From contig CANMSD010000003.1 of assembly GCA_947500645.1 (NCBI GenBank), forward strand, positions 122,501-186,500: a DNA stretch of 64,000 nucleotides. Direction: 5' to 3'. Positions 1 through 10,347 of this stretch are shown here, piece after piece (positions within the stretch are counted from its first letter, which is position 1; each line of letters begins with the position of its first letter). Both the position numbers and the translations under genes were made by a program. The stretch comes from an uncultured Erythrobacter sp. GTDB lineage: Bacteria; Pseudomonadota; Alphaproteobacteria; Sphingomonadales; Sphingomonadaceae. Below the pieces are notes generated by a model. The model was not told the DNA's origin. It did no database searches and worked only from the letters and a program-made list of their open reading frames with translations.

Positions 1-2245
<2,245 letters not shown>

Positions 2246-2373
2246 AGAATCTGCACCATCAACGTCAGCCCTGCGTGGCTTTCATTGATTGGTAGAGAAT
2301 TTCTCAAGCCAGATACGCCCAAGAACACTAAACCAAGTACATCGATTTAAACCCGCATTCCGCAAGCTTCATT

Positions 2374-2489
2374 GCTTGGTGGTCATAGCGTCTGTGACCC
2401 ACCCGATCCCATCTCGAACTCGGCCGTGAAACCAGATAGCGCCGATGGTACTATGTCTTAAGGCATGGAAGAGTAGGTCGCCGCCAGGC
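2374..2489 (+). rRNA. 5S ribosomal RNA
   Basis: A 5S rRNA gene about 116 nt long, starting at GCTTGGTGG and ending near CCGCCAGGCA. The conserved internal block CCCGATCCCATCTCGAACTC (2403-2422) is diagnostic. The 5' and 3' ends can pair. The 23S-5S spacer (about 2246-2373) shows no tRNA or other gene. Ends are estimated to within a few bases. Confidence 0.95.
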
Positions 2490-2533
2490 ATTGCAGCTTG
2501 CGGAAAGCGCGGGGTGAAACCCATTCATAAGTC

Positions 2534-2564
2534 AAAGGGCTGATCCGAGAGGGCAGCCCTTTTG
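2534..2564 (+). terminator. Hairpin with T-run after 5S rRNA
   Basis: AAAGGGCTG (2534-2542) can pair with CAGCCCTTT (2554-2562) around an 11-nt loop, with the T residues at the 3' side of the stem. This has the form of an intrinsic terminator or attenuator between 5S and the initiator tRNA. Since rRNA operons are antiterminated and the tRNA lies 27 nt further on, it may be a processing hairpin. Confidence 0.5.
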
Positions 2565-2590
2565 GCGTCTCTAGGGACGTCGAACGGTGC

Positions 2591-2667
<77 letters not shown>

Positions 2668-2695
2668 CCGTCTCATTGAAATCATTAAATAATTC

Positions 2696-2725
2696 AGCCT
2701 CACTGCTTTCAGTGGGGCTGTTTTC
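2696..2725 (+). terminator. Intrinsic terminator of the ribosomal operon
   Basis: AGCCTCACT (2696-2704) pairs with AGTGGGGCT (2711-2719) with one G-T wobble across a 6-nt loop, followed by GTTTTCGTTT. Its position 28 nt after the tRNA makes it the likely terminator of the rRNA operon. The remaining sequence up to 2963 holds no supported gene. Confidence 0.75.
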
Positions 2726-2963
2726 GTTTGCGACTGTAAGCATATAGGAAGCAGTTTTGCGCGCATCACAGCGTATTGCGCAGTATCTCTACTCTCAGCT
2801 GGCACTTTACCGGTACGGCTGGCTTCTCGCATCGATACGAAAACCAACTTGCCAGCGGTCCAAGTAAAACTGCCACACTGCTTTGTGGAAACAGGTGCAA
2901 AAGGCTGAAGTATATTGCGCCCACCTCGCTGTGCGCTAAAAAGCATCAGGGGCCGCAGAATTC

Positions 2964-5174
2964 ATGACAGATTCGGACAATAATCCATCGGCGGATGTCG
3001 TCGATCAAGCATTAGCGAGCTTTGTGCTTCTTGCGCAGTTTCTTGGCGTGCCTGCTGAGCCTGCGCAAATCCATCATGACCGCGGCCAGGGCGATCGCCC
3101 TTATACCTTCGACGACCTGATCCGGATAGCGAAGAAACTCGACCTCATCGCGCGGCGTAAGAGCGCAAATGTCGCCGAGCTTTCCAAGCTGCCTTTGCCG
3201 GCGCTTGTTGCTCTCAACGATGGCGCTTCAGCAATCCTGCTGAAGATCGACGATACGGGCGATACCGGCACCCGTTATATGGTGTTGCGACCCGATAGCG
3301 AGCGCCCTGAAATCTGGGACGAAGAGCAGGTGGCGACCGACTTCGACCTGTCCGCCGGCAAGGCTGACCTGCTCTTGATGACGAGCCGCGAGCGCATTGC
3401 TGGCGAGAAGCGCGCCTTCGACATCAGCTGGTTCATCCCTGCTCTGGTGAAGTACCGAAAGGCGCTGCGCGATGTGCTGATCGGCAGTTTCTTCTTACAA
3501 TTGGTGGGGCTCGCCTCACCGATTTTCTTCCAGCTTGTGATCGACAAGGTGCTGGTCCACCAATCGATGACCACGCTTGAAGTGCTGGCGATTGGTCTCG
3601 CCACCGTTCTGGTATTTGAGACGATGCTGTCGGCGCTGCGCAATTGGCTGTTCGCGCACACGTCGAACCGGGTCGATGCGGAGCTATCCGCTTCGCTGTT
3701 CAAGCACCTTGTGGCGCTCCCGCTCAGCTATTTCGAAGCGCGGCGGGTGGGCGACAGCGTGGCGCGTGTGCGCGAGCTGGAGAACATTCGCAACTTCCTG
3801 ACCAGCAATGCCGTAACGGTCGTGATCGATCTGTTCTTCACGATCGTCTTTTTCGTGGTGATGTATTTTTACTCACCCATGCTGACCCTTATCGTTGCGC
3901 TGACCGTTCCGATCTACGTGCTGATCTCGGTCTTTATCACGCCACCTTTGCGCGCGCGGCTAGATGAGAAGTTCAAGCGCGGTGCGGAGAACCAAGCATT
4001 CCTGGTCGAGACCGTCACGGGTATTGGCACGCTTAAATCGATGGCGGTCGAGCCCCGTATGCGGGACCGTTGGGAAAAGCAGTTCGCGGGCTACATCCAG
4101 ACGGGCTGGGATGTCACGGTGCTGTCCAATTGGGGCAGTCATCTGATCCAGCTGGTCAGCAAGCTGACCACGGTCGCGATCCTGTTCTTCGGTGCGCAGG
4201 CGGTCATCGCTGGTGAGCTGACGGTCGGCGCGCTGGTGGCGTTCAATATGCTCGCTGGCCGCGTTGCACAGCCGATCCTGCGGCTCTCACAGCTGTGGCA
4301 GGATTTCCAGCAAGTGCGCATCTCGGTCGACCGTCTCGGCGATATCCTCAATGCGCCTGCCGAGCCCGAACACAATCCCAATCGCGCCAGCCTACCGCCA
4401 ATCACAGGCCAGGTTGAGTTCGACAAGGTGCGGTTCCGCTATCGCCCCGATGCGCCTGAGGCTTTGCGCGGGGTTAGCCTTGAGATCGCACCAGGCGAGA
4501 TGCTGGGCATTGTCGGGCCGTCGGGCTCAGGCAAGTCGACGCTCACGAAGCTGGTCCAGCGCCTTTACGTGCCTGAACAAGGCCGCGTGCTGGTCGATGG
4601 TACGGATTTGGCGCTGGTCGATCCGGCATGGCTGCGGCGGCAGGTGGGTGTGGTGCTGCAGGAGAATATCCTCTTCAACCGCACGGTGCGCGAGAATATT
4701 GCGCTCGCCAATCCCACCATTGCGATGGAGAAGGTAATCGCGGCGGCGGAGCTGGCCGGTGCGCATGAGTTTATTCTTACGCTCCCGCATGGTTACGACA
4801 CGATTATCGAAGAGCGTGGGAGCAACCTGTCTGGCGGTCAGCGCCAGCGGCTCGCTATTGCCCGCGCGCTTATCACTGATCCCCGCATCTTGATCCTGGA
4901 CGAAGCCACGAGTGCGCTCGATGCCGAAAGCGAGGAGATCATTCAGAATAACCTCGCTCGCATAGCCGAGGGGCGCACGGTGATGATCATCGCCCACCGT
5001 CTGTCTGCGGTGCGTCCTTGCGACCGGATCATCACGGTCGAAGCGGGCGAGATCACAGAGGCGGGCAGCCATGAGGAGCTGCTGAAGGCTGGCGGACGCT
5101 ACGCGCAGCTGCATGCGAAGCAGACCGGCCTGAACACGGGGATTCCGGGCGTGACAGAGGTGGCTCCGGCATGA
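2964..5174 (+). CDS. Type I secretion ABC exporter, HlyB family
   Basis: Inner-membrane ATPase/permease of a type I secretion system, exporting an unfolded protein substrate through a HlyD-TolC channel. The 736-residue layout is typical: a peptidase-C39-like N-terminal domain (about 1-150) that lacks the catalytic Cys near its start and so should be a CLD-type substrate-docking domain; six membrane segments between about 165 and 430; then the ATPase with Walker A GPSGSGKST (about 518), signature LSGGQRQR (about 622), Walker B ILILDEATSALD (about 642) and H-loop IIAHRLSAV (about 675). It overlaps the HlyD-like gene by 4 nt (ATGA). No RTX-type substrate gene lies beside it. Bacteriocin exporters share the architecture, but they keep an active C39 cysteine. 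Confidence 0.93.
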   Translation: MTDSDNNPSADVVDQALASFVLLAQFLGVPAEPAQIHHDRGQGDRPYTFDDLIRIAKKLDLIARRKSANVAELSKLPLPALVALNDGASAILLKIDDTGDTGTRYMVLRPDSERPEIWDEEQVATDFDLSAGKADLLLMTSRERIAGEKRAFDISWFIPALVKYRKALRDVLIGSFFLQLVGLASPIFFQLVIDKVLVHQSMTTLEVLAIGLATVLVFETMLSALRNWLFAHTSNRVDAELSASLFKHLVALPLSYFEARRVGDSVARVRELENIRNFLTSNAVTVVIDLFFTIVFFVVMYFYSPMLTLIVALTVPIYVLISVFITPPLRARLDEKFKRGAENQAFLVETVTGIGTLKSMAVEPRMRDRWEKQFAGYIQTGWDVTVLSNWGSHLIQLVSKLTTVAILFFGAQAVIAGELTVGALVAFNMLAGRVAQPILRLSQLWQDFQQVRISVDRLGDILNAPAEPEHNPNRASLPPITGQVEFDKVRFRYRPDAPEALRGVSLEIAPGEMLGIVGPSGSGKSTLTKLVQRLYVPEQGRVLVDGTDLALVDPAWLRRQVGVVLQENILFNRTVRENIALANPTIAMEKVIAAAELAGAHEFILTLPHGYDTIIEERGSNLSGGQRQRLAIARALITDPRILILDEATSALDAESEEIIQNNLARIAEGRTVMIIAHRLSAVRPCDRIITVEAGEITEAGSHEELLKAGGRYAQLHAKQTGLNTGIPGVTEVAPA

Positions 5175-6670
5175 GTTGGTTCTCTGATCGTTTCCCGACT
5201 CTGGCTAAGCATGCGGGTGTACTGCGCGAGAGCTGGCGCGGCCAGAACGAGGCCGACAAGGCTTTTAAGCCCAAAGACGAGCACGAGTTCTTGCCCGCCG
5301 CGCTTGAGATCATGGAGAAGCCCGCCAGCCCCGGCATGCGCTGGCTGATGCTGCTTACCTGCGGCCTGTTTGTGCTCGCCCTGATCTGGGCGATCTTCGG
5401 AAAGATCGATGTGGTTGCAACCGCTGCTGGCAAGACTGTGCCAGGCGGCAACGTGAAGATCGTGCAGCCGATCGAGATCGGGGCGGTGCGCGCGATCCAT
5501 GTGCGCAACGGCCAGTTCGTCAAAGCGGGGGATCTGTTGATCGAACTCGATCCGACGCTTGCAAGCGCAGACGAAGCGCAGAGCGAACAATCGCTGCTGT
5601 CTGCGCGCATTCTGCAAGCGCGCAACGATGCTTTGTTGGCGCATTTGAGCGGGCGCCCTGCGCGCTTTGTACCGCCGGAAGGCACGCCGCCAGACATCAT
5701 CCGCACCGAAGAAGCGTTCGTGCGCAATGCGGTCGCGCAATACCAGGCACAACGCGGCGCACTTACTCAGCAGCGGGCCGAAAATGAAGCTGACCTTGCC
5801 GGTGCGAACGCAGAAATCGCCAAGCTTGAAGAGGCGCTGCCTTACATCGATCAGCAGCTCGAAGCGCGAGCAGAGCTGGCGGAAAAAGGCTTCTTCTCAC
5901 GGCTCAAACTGCTCGAATACGAACAGCTGCGCGCCGAGCATATGCGCAATATCGAGGTGCAGCGAGCGAACAAGATGCGCGCGGAGGCCTCAATCGGCCG
6001 TATCGAGGCTGAGTTGGTCAGCTTGCGCGCTGGTTTTGGCCGGACGGCGGTGACCGATCTTGCCGAAGCAAACGACAGGGCAACCATGGCCAATGAAGAG
6101 CTGCGCAAGGCCGAACGGCGGCGCCAGTATCAGGAACTACGTGCTCCGGTCGATGGTGTCGTCCAACAGCTTGAGGTCAGCACGGTTGGCGGTGTGGTTC
6201 AGCCTGCACAGCCGCTGATGGTCATAGTTCCCTGCATCTCAGATGATGCTGCAAACGCGGCCAGCTGCAATGGCGGCATCACGGTCGAGGCTTTCGTGCA
6301 GAACAAGGACATCGGATTTATCAACGTTGGTCAGCGCGTGGCAGTAAAGCTGGAGGCCTTCAACTTCACCGACTACGGCCTGCTCGACGGCACGGTCACC
6401 AACATCAGCCGCGATGCAATCGACCAGGCGCAGCAGCCCGCGGGCAGCGTGCGTGACGAGAATGGCCGTCCGATCCAGCCGGGGCTCGTCTATGCTGCGC
6501 GCATCGAACTGTCCTGTGAGCCCGACAATCCGGAGCGCCATGCGCTATGTGACCGCATTCAACCCGGTATGTCGGTCCAGGCCGAAATCAAGACAGGCAA
6601 ACGCCGCATCATCCAATATCTGCTCTCACCCATCAGCCAGGCAGTGAATGAGGCAGGACGGGAGCGGTAG
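5171..6670 (+). CDS. Type I secretion periplasmic adaptor, HlyD family
   Basis: Membrane-fusion protein linking the HlyB-like exporter to an outer-membrane TolC-type channel. At 499 residues it is of normal size. A cytoplasmic N-terminus is followed by one membrane anchor (about 56-77), a half lipoyl/barrel-sandwich segment (about 90-130, including VRAIHVRNGQFVKAGDLLIE), a long coiled-coil hairpin rich in Glu, Ala and Leu (about 135-310), the second lipoyl half (ELRAPVDGVVQQLEV, about 320) and a beta-barrel domain to the end. The start codon overlaps the stop of the exporter, so the two are translationally coupled. No outer-membrane TolC gene follows; a genomic TolC probably serves. Confidence 0.92.
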   Translation: MSWFSDRFPTLAKHAGVLRESWRGQNEADKAFKPKDEHEFLPAALEIMEKPASPGMRWLMLLTCGLFVLALIWAIFGKIDVVATAAGKTVPGGNVKIVQPIEIGAVRAIHVRNGQFVKAGDLLIELDPTLASADEAQSEQSLLSARILQARNDALLAHLSGRPARFVPPEGTPPDIIRTEEAFVRNAVAQYQAQRGALTQQRAENEADLAGANAEIAKLEEALPYIDQQLEARAELAEKGFFSRLKLLEYEQLRAEHMRNIEVQRANKMRAEASIGRIEAELVSLRAGFGRTAVTDLAEANDRATMANEELRKAERRRQYQELRAPVDGVVQQLEVSTVGGVVQPAQPLMVIVPCISDDAANAASCNGGITVEAFVQNKDIGFINVGQRVAVKLEAFNFTDYGLLDGTVTNISRDAIDQAQQPAGSVRDENGRPIQPGLVYAARIELSCEPDNPERHALCDRIQPGMSVQAEIKTGKRRIIQYLLSPISQAVNEAGRER

Positions 6671-6976
6671 AAGTTGTTGCCGCAAGCCAGCTGTCAGAAA
6701 ACGAGCTTGCCGATGGGCGCGACCTTCCGAAAGAAGGGGTACAGAAAGATATAGTGCATTTGTCACTATTGGCTGCCTTAATGTATCTGACGAATAGACG
6801 AGAGTTGGGGGGCTTTTGGGGTTGCACAGTATCAGAGTTGGAATTGGCCACGCATCGCGACACGTGTTGTCGCGTGATCTCTGTTCACGACACCTGCTGC
6901 TTGCGGTTCCAATCCGAACCTTGGTGATGTTGAGGGGCCGCTCAAAGTTGGCATTGATTGGAGTTGGAGGCGATCG
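6671..6976. other. Intergenic stretch between secretion genes and accessory genes, with a hairpin
   Basis: No convincing gene. One frame stays open from 6652 to 6927 but lacks a credible start until ATG at 6781 and gives only a 48-residue unrecognised peptide. A perfect 7-bp hairpin, CGCGACA (6856-6862) and TGTCGCG (6868-6874) with a 5-nt loop, is nested inside a looser TTGGAA...TTCCAA pair (about 6838-6912). It has no T-run, so it is not a standard terminator. The promoter for the next gene set is probably here. Confidence 0.5.
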
Positions 6977-7486
6977 ATGATGGAGAGGGTGTTCGGTCCA
7001 CTAAAGTGTTTCAAAGTTGGATTGCTTCTGGTGCGGCGCATCCGGCTCTGTGTCGCAGCCTTGTTCGTGATTGGTGCCATGGCAAGTGCTTGCGCTAGCA
7101 CTGCCTCTCCATACTACGGCATCGATCTTTCTGCTGTATATGCCGATGCTTCAACTGAGACTGCGCAAATTCAGGCTCTCGCGCGCCGGGCAAAAGCTGG
7201 CGAGAAGCAGGCGCAATTGGCGCTGGGTATTCGCTTTGAGGAAGGGGAGGGCGTTCCTCGCGATTTAGAGGCTGCGCGAGCGCTGTATTCGCAAGCAGCC
7301 GAAGACACCCAGCTCAAGCATACGGCGTTCATTTCAGACGGAGGCGCGACGCGGGCCGAGACGGTCTACACCGGTGTGGAGAAGGGGCTTGAAGAAGCCG
7401 CTGATCGGTTAAGGCAGTTGGAACAGTCACTCACTGGCCAGCAATCTCGGCCTGCGGCCGGTGTAAACGACGCCGAAGAGAGTTGA
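6977..7486 (+). CDS. Exported Sel1-repeat-like protein
   Basis: A 169-residue protein with a basic N-terminus and a hydrophobic segment (about 17-37), probably a signal peptide; Cys38 follows a poor lipobox, so a lipoprotein is possible but not clear. Residues about 60-105 match one Sel1-type helical repeat: ALARRAKAGEKQAQLALG, then a glycine/proline turn and AARALYSQAAE. Sel1 proteins are adaptor or binding proteins and often sit near toxin-immunity genes. The stop overlaps the next gene's TTG start. ATG at 6977 or 6980 could be the start. Function unknown. Confidence 0.65.
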   Translation: MMERVFGPLKCFKVGLLLVRRIRLCVAALFVIGAMASACASTASPYYGIDLSAVYADASTETAQIQALARRAKAGEKQAQLALGIRFEEGEGVPRDLEAARALYSQAAEDTQLKHTAFISDGGATRAETVYTGVEKGLEEAADRLRQLEQSLTGQQSRPAAGVNDAEES

Positions 7487-8418
7487 GGGATTTGCTGCGG
7501 CGATTACTCTTCTGTGCATTGGCAAGCTTCGCCTTGACCGGAAATTCAATCAATCAGAAAACTGAAAGCGTTAATCTGATGACAGATAGCAAACAATTCC
7601 CGACCACCACTATGGCGCAGCGCGCGGCAAATCCGCCGGGTCCCAAGACGGTGACCGCGCTTTTGGAAAAGGTGGATTGGCCCAATGATTACACCCATAC
7701 GCCAGAAGGCGCTGGCGAGGTCGATAACCAATACTTCGCGGTCGATTTCTCCTATGAGTTCAGCGATCACTTTCCGAGAGCAGTGAATCGATTAGATTTT
7801 TCCTTCGATGCGCCGGGTGGACGGCATGGACGAGGGGGGAATTCGTGGCGCAAGATTGATGCTGTTCCGGTGGATCATTCTCAGCCTCATATCCTGACGT
7901 TTGAGGATATCGGCTCCGATGAGGAGTTGAGCGACTTGTACCGTTGGGCCGGAGACTTTTTCCTTATTTCTGACAAGCTGCGGCTCTTGATCGAGGAAAT
8001 TGATCCCGGGTCGATCGATTGCGTCGAAGCTACGAGCAATGACCGGGAATTGGGCGCGCCCTATTGGGCCTGCCTGCCCAGGCGGAATTTGGAAGCGGTT
8101 GATGCGACAAAGTCGCATGTGTGGGTTGAGCACAAGAATTATGGTGAACCAGGCGGCGAACCTTATTTTGTGCAATCGGTGCATATTAACCAGGGGGCTG
8201 TCTTTGACCCGGAAGTGACAAAAGGCGCGCACCATTTCTGGGATATTGATTTGAGGAAATGGTTTTGGTCACGTGAGCTGATTGCAAGGGCGCACGCAGC
8301 TGGCATTCAAGGTTTGGAATTCAAACAGGCCGGAATCGCGCGCGGAAGCCTAGTCTCCTCAAGCACAATGCGTGGGATTTACGCCGAGTTTCCCGAAGCA
8401 CTTGGAAGGGAGGGCTAA
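7483..8418 (+). CDS. Imm11-like (DUF1629-like) putative immunity protein
   Basis: A 311-residue protein beginning with TTG at 7483, which overlaps the upstream stop as TTGA; an internal ATG at 7576 (MTDSKQFPT) is an alternative that would remove a hydrophobic leader. The C-terminal two thirds show the pattern I associate with the Imm11/DUF1629 immunity family: DFFLISDKLRLLIEEIDPGS in the middle, a VDATKSHVW block, and WFWSRELIARAHAAGIQGLE near the end. Proteins of that family protect against polymorphic toxins. The neighbours are small genes of unknown function and no intact toxin is visible. The family call is from pattern memory, not a profile search. Confidence 0.6.
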   Translation: MRDLLRRLLFCALASFALTGNSINQKTESVNLMTDSKQFPTTTMAQRAANPPGPKTVTALLEKVDWPNDYTHTPEGAGEVDNQYFAVDFSYEFSDHFPRAVNRLDFSFDAPGGRHGRGGNSWRKIDAVPVDHSQPHILTFEDIGSDEELSDLYRWAGDFFLISDKLRLLIEEIDPGSIDCVEATSNDRELGAPYWACLPRRNLEAVDATKSHVWVEHKNYGEPGGEPYFVQSVHINQGAVFDPEVTKGAHHFWDIDLRKWFWSRELIARAHAAGIQGLEFKQAGIARGSLVSSSTMRGIYAEFPEALGREG

Positions 8419-8421
8419 GGC

Positions 8422-8568
8422 ATGTCTGACGATGACCAATCACAAAGACAGCGAGGGACAAGAACTGCCAGCAGCGAAAAGACGGTTGGAGGGGGTGGAG
8501 TGAGAATCTATCGTAATTGCGGCTCATCCACTTTGTCTGCACATAAATATTTGGAGCGGAAATTTTGA
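8422..8568 (+). CDS. Small unrecognised ORF, 48 aa, translationally coupled
   Basis: Begins with ATG at 8422, 3 nt after the preceding stop and just downstream of a purine-rich GGAAGGGAGGG that could serve as ribosome binding site. It encodes a hydrophilic 48-residue peptide rich in Ser, Arg and Gly with a Gly run at residues 23-26 and ending KYLERKF. Its TGA overlaps the TTG start of the next gene (TTGA), the same coupling seen elsewhere in this chain. It may be a true microprotein, a leader peptide for coupling, or the remnant of a longer gene. Confidence 0.4.
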   Translation: MSDDDQSQRQRGTRTASSEKTVGGGGVRIYRNCGSSTLSAHKYLERKF

Positions 8569-9038
8569 CTGGGATCGCTAGTAAGAACGGGCTGTCTAAA
8601 AAGTCGTCCTTGATCATCTCAGGTGCGATGATTGCTCTGCTTCTGTCGAACATTCTTTGGTTGTGTGCATTTCTCCAATTTCCTCCGAGCCTTGAATATG
8701 AAGGTGAGCGAGAATCTACTCGTGTTGGTGTTTTGCGCTTGAACGAAGAATGTAGATTCTTGGTTGATCCAGGGGCTTCGGATTATCGGCGCACTGGCTC
8801 TTTCGACTTCAACTTTGGCTCCCTGATTGAAAGCCATCAGGTTCTAGCATTCTCGCGTGCCAATGAATTTTACCACGCGAAGCAGCCCCTTTTTCAAAAA
8901 ATTAGAATTGCGGCCCTTGGTTATTCTGATTCGGATCGGCAAGGCGTACGCGAGGAGTTTAAGTATTGGGAGGAGCATGATGAAGCATTACATTACTCCA
9001 ATGCTTTATTAGATGCTTGTGGAGAGAATGTGCGATGA
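8565..9038 (+). CDS. Small membrane-anchored protein of unknown function
   Basis: A 157-residue protein starting with TTG at 8565, with GGAGCGGA (8553-8560) at the right distance upstream. An N-terminal hydrophobic helix (about 17-38) anchors a mainly charged domain of about 115 residues with two cysteines (CRFL and DACGEN). The codon choice and base composition are AT-richer than the flanking core genes. It overlaps the next reading frame by ATGA. Its layout (short cytoplasmic start, one helix, about 110-residue outer domain with Cys residues) resembles the protein at 9907-10347. Function unknown; a membrane-bound immunity role is only a guess from context. Confidence 0.55.
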   Translation: MTGIASKNGLSKKSSLIISGAMIALLLSNILWLCAFLQFPPSLEYEGERESTRVGVLRLNEECRFLVDPGASDYRRTGSFDFNFGSLIESHQVLAFSRANEFYHAKQPLFQKIRIAALGYSDSDRQGVREEFKYWEEHDEALHYSNALLDACGENVR

Positions 9039-9910
9039 GCCGTTTTGAGTACAGAGGTGTTCGTTATCGTCGCATTGACTCTGATTCGATCATCATTGAA
9101 CGGCAAATTGTCGACGGGATCAAAATTCCAGAAATTGAAGTGAATGTAAAATTTGAAGGGCAAGAATTCACAGTCGAAACTTCTTTTCAGTATATTATCC
9201 GGAACTTACTCCGGAGTCGGCAGGCCGACACTAAGACAGGCGAGTTTTACGACCACGCTTATGACGAAAGTTTGGAAGGTGAGATAAACTTCAGAGAATA
9301 TTCGTCTGACAGCAACGTAGGCGCCACCTTTGGGGTGAATCGTATAGTCAACGTGAGGGATGGTAAGGTAGTCGACTTTTTAGGTGATGACTATGTGATC
9401 GACATTAACGTCAATCTCGCGGAGTAGACGGTCCTACGCCAACAGGGTGCGATTTTCGATATTTTTCGTGGTCTTGATGAAGGGCGTTACACTCTCGATG
9501 GTACTAGGATAACCAATGACATCCTAGCGCAGGCTTACGCTGAGGCCTTCGATGCGCGCATTGCGATGTTACTCGCCCACGAGGCCGGTGGTCACGGTAA
9601 TTATCCCAATTTTGATCATGTAAGCGGAACTTACAGGCACGATGATGAGGTGTACATAATTGGAGTCAGGGATACTTTCCTCATGGGCTTTTCCTATGCC
9701 ACTTTGAAGAGTGTATTTGTTGGCGATGGGCCTCATTCAATTGATGGTTTGCTGCTAGGTTATTATTCCAATCCGGGCTCTCTTCCTGGAGCCGCTGGGC
9801 CGAATTCTCCGCCTGTGGCGGGTAGCTCGGGGCGGGTGCTCCCGCTCAATGGCGGCCCGAAGCAATACGGGCTGGCTGAGGCAAAGCGGCGGTTGGAGGG
9901 GATCAGGTGA
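9035..9910 (+). pseudogene. Interrupted gene: one reading frame split by a single in-frame TAG
   Basis: ATG at 9035 (ATGA overlap with the upstream stop) opens a 130-residue reading that ends at TAG 9425-9427. The same frame then continues without another stop for 160 residues to TGA at 9910. The sequence just after the TAG is good protein-like sequence (LRQQGAIFDIFRGLDEGR) with no ATG until 9566, so the second half has no natural start. The second half contains LLAHEAGGHGNYPNFDH, which resembles a zinc-protease helix but has HExxxH spacing instead of HExxH, and later a Gly/Pro/Ser-rich linker. The simplest reading is a nonsense-mutated gene of about 290 codons; stop readthrough or a sequencing error are alternatives. 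Family not recognised. The region is AT-rich compared with core genes. Confidence 0.65.
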
Positions 9911-10347
9911 AGAAGTACTGGACCTCAGGTCGGATAATCATAGCTTTTTTCGCGATCTTGCTCGTTGCGTCGGCATTTTTTGTTGCTGGTGCTTTTTGGA
10001 ATGGGGCTCCGTCACGTTTGAAGGAGAACGCCAGCTACACGACGGTAGTAGTTGAGTTTGAACAGGAAGTTCGGAGCTGCGCAAGGACGTATTGCGCCAT
10101 CGATTTTCTGGAGAATCAGCACTGCGTTGCAGCAGAGCTACTCCATCAAGAAATTCTCAGCGGTTCGAACTTCGACGGTCAAATGACACTTAGGCAGGCT
10201 GCTCGATACTACGCGGCCCGAGCCTATCACCAGAATACATACGCGCGAAGCTTAGAGCGCATCAGCGGCACATCACTTTTTAGCAATCATTACTGTGGGC
10301 GGGAGGAGTTGCAAAGGATTCCTCTTCCAAAAGGGGACTCGAAATGA
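9907..10347 (+). CDS. Small membrane-anchored protein with Cys-rich outer domain
   Basis: A 146-residue protein beginning with GTG at 9907, overlapping the previous stop as GTGA. A hydrophobic helix (about 10-30) is followed by a soluble domain with five cysteines (SCARTYC, QHC, HYC), suggesting disulfides outside the cytoplasm. Pattern resembles the 8565-9038 product in size and topology. Its own stop overlaps an ATG at 10344. Function unknown; periplasmic immunity proteins often have this form, but nothing proves that here. Confidence 0.55.
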   Translation: MKKYWTSGRIIIAFFAILLVASAFFVAGAFWNGAPSRLKENASYTTVVVEFEQEVRSCARTYCAIDFLENQHCVAAELLHQEILSGSNFDGQMTLRQAARYYAARAYHQNTYARSLERISGTSLFSNHYCGREELQRIPLPKGDSK

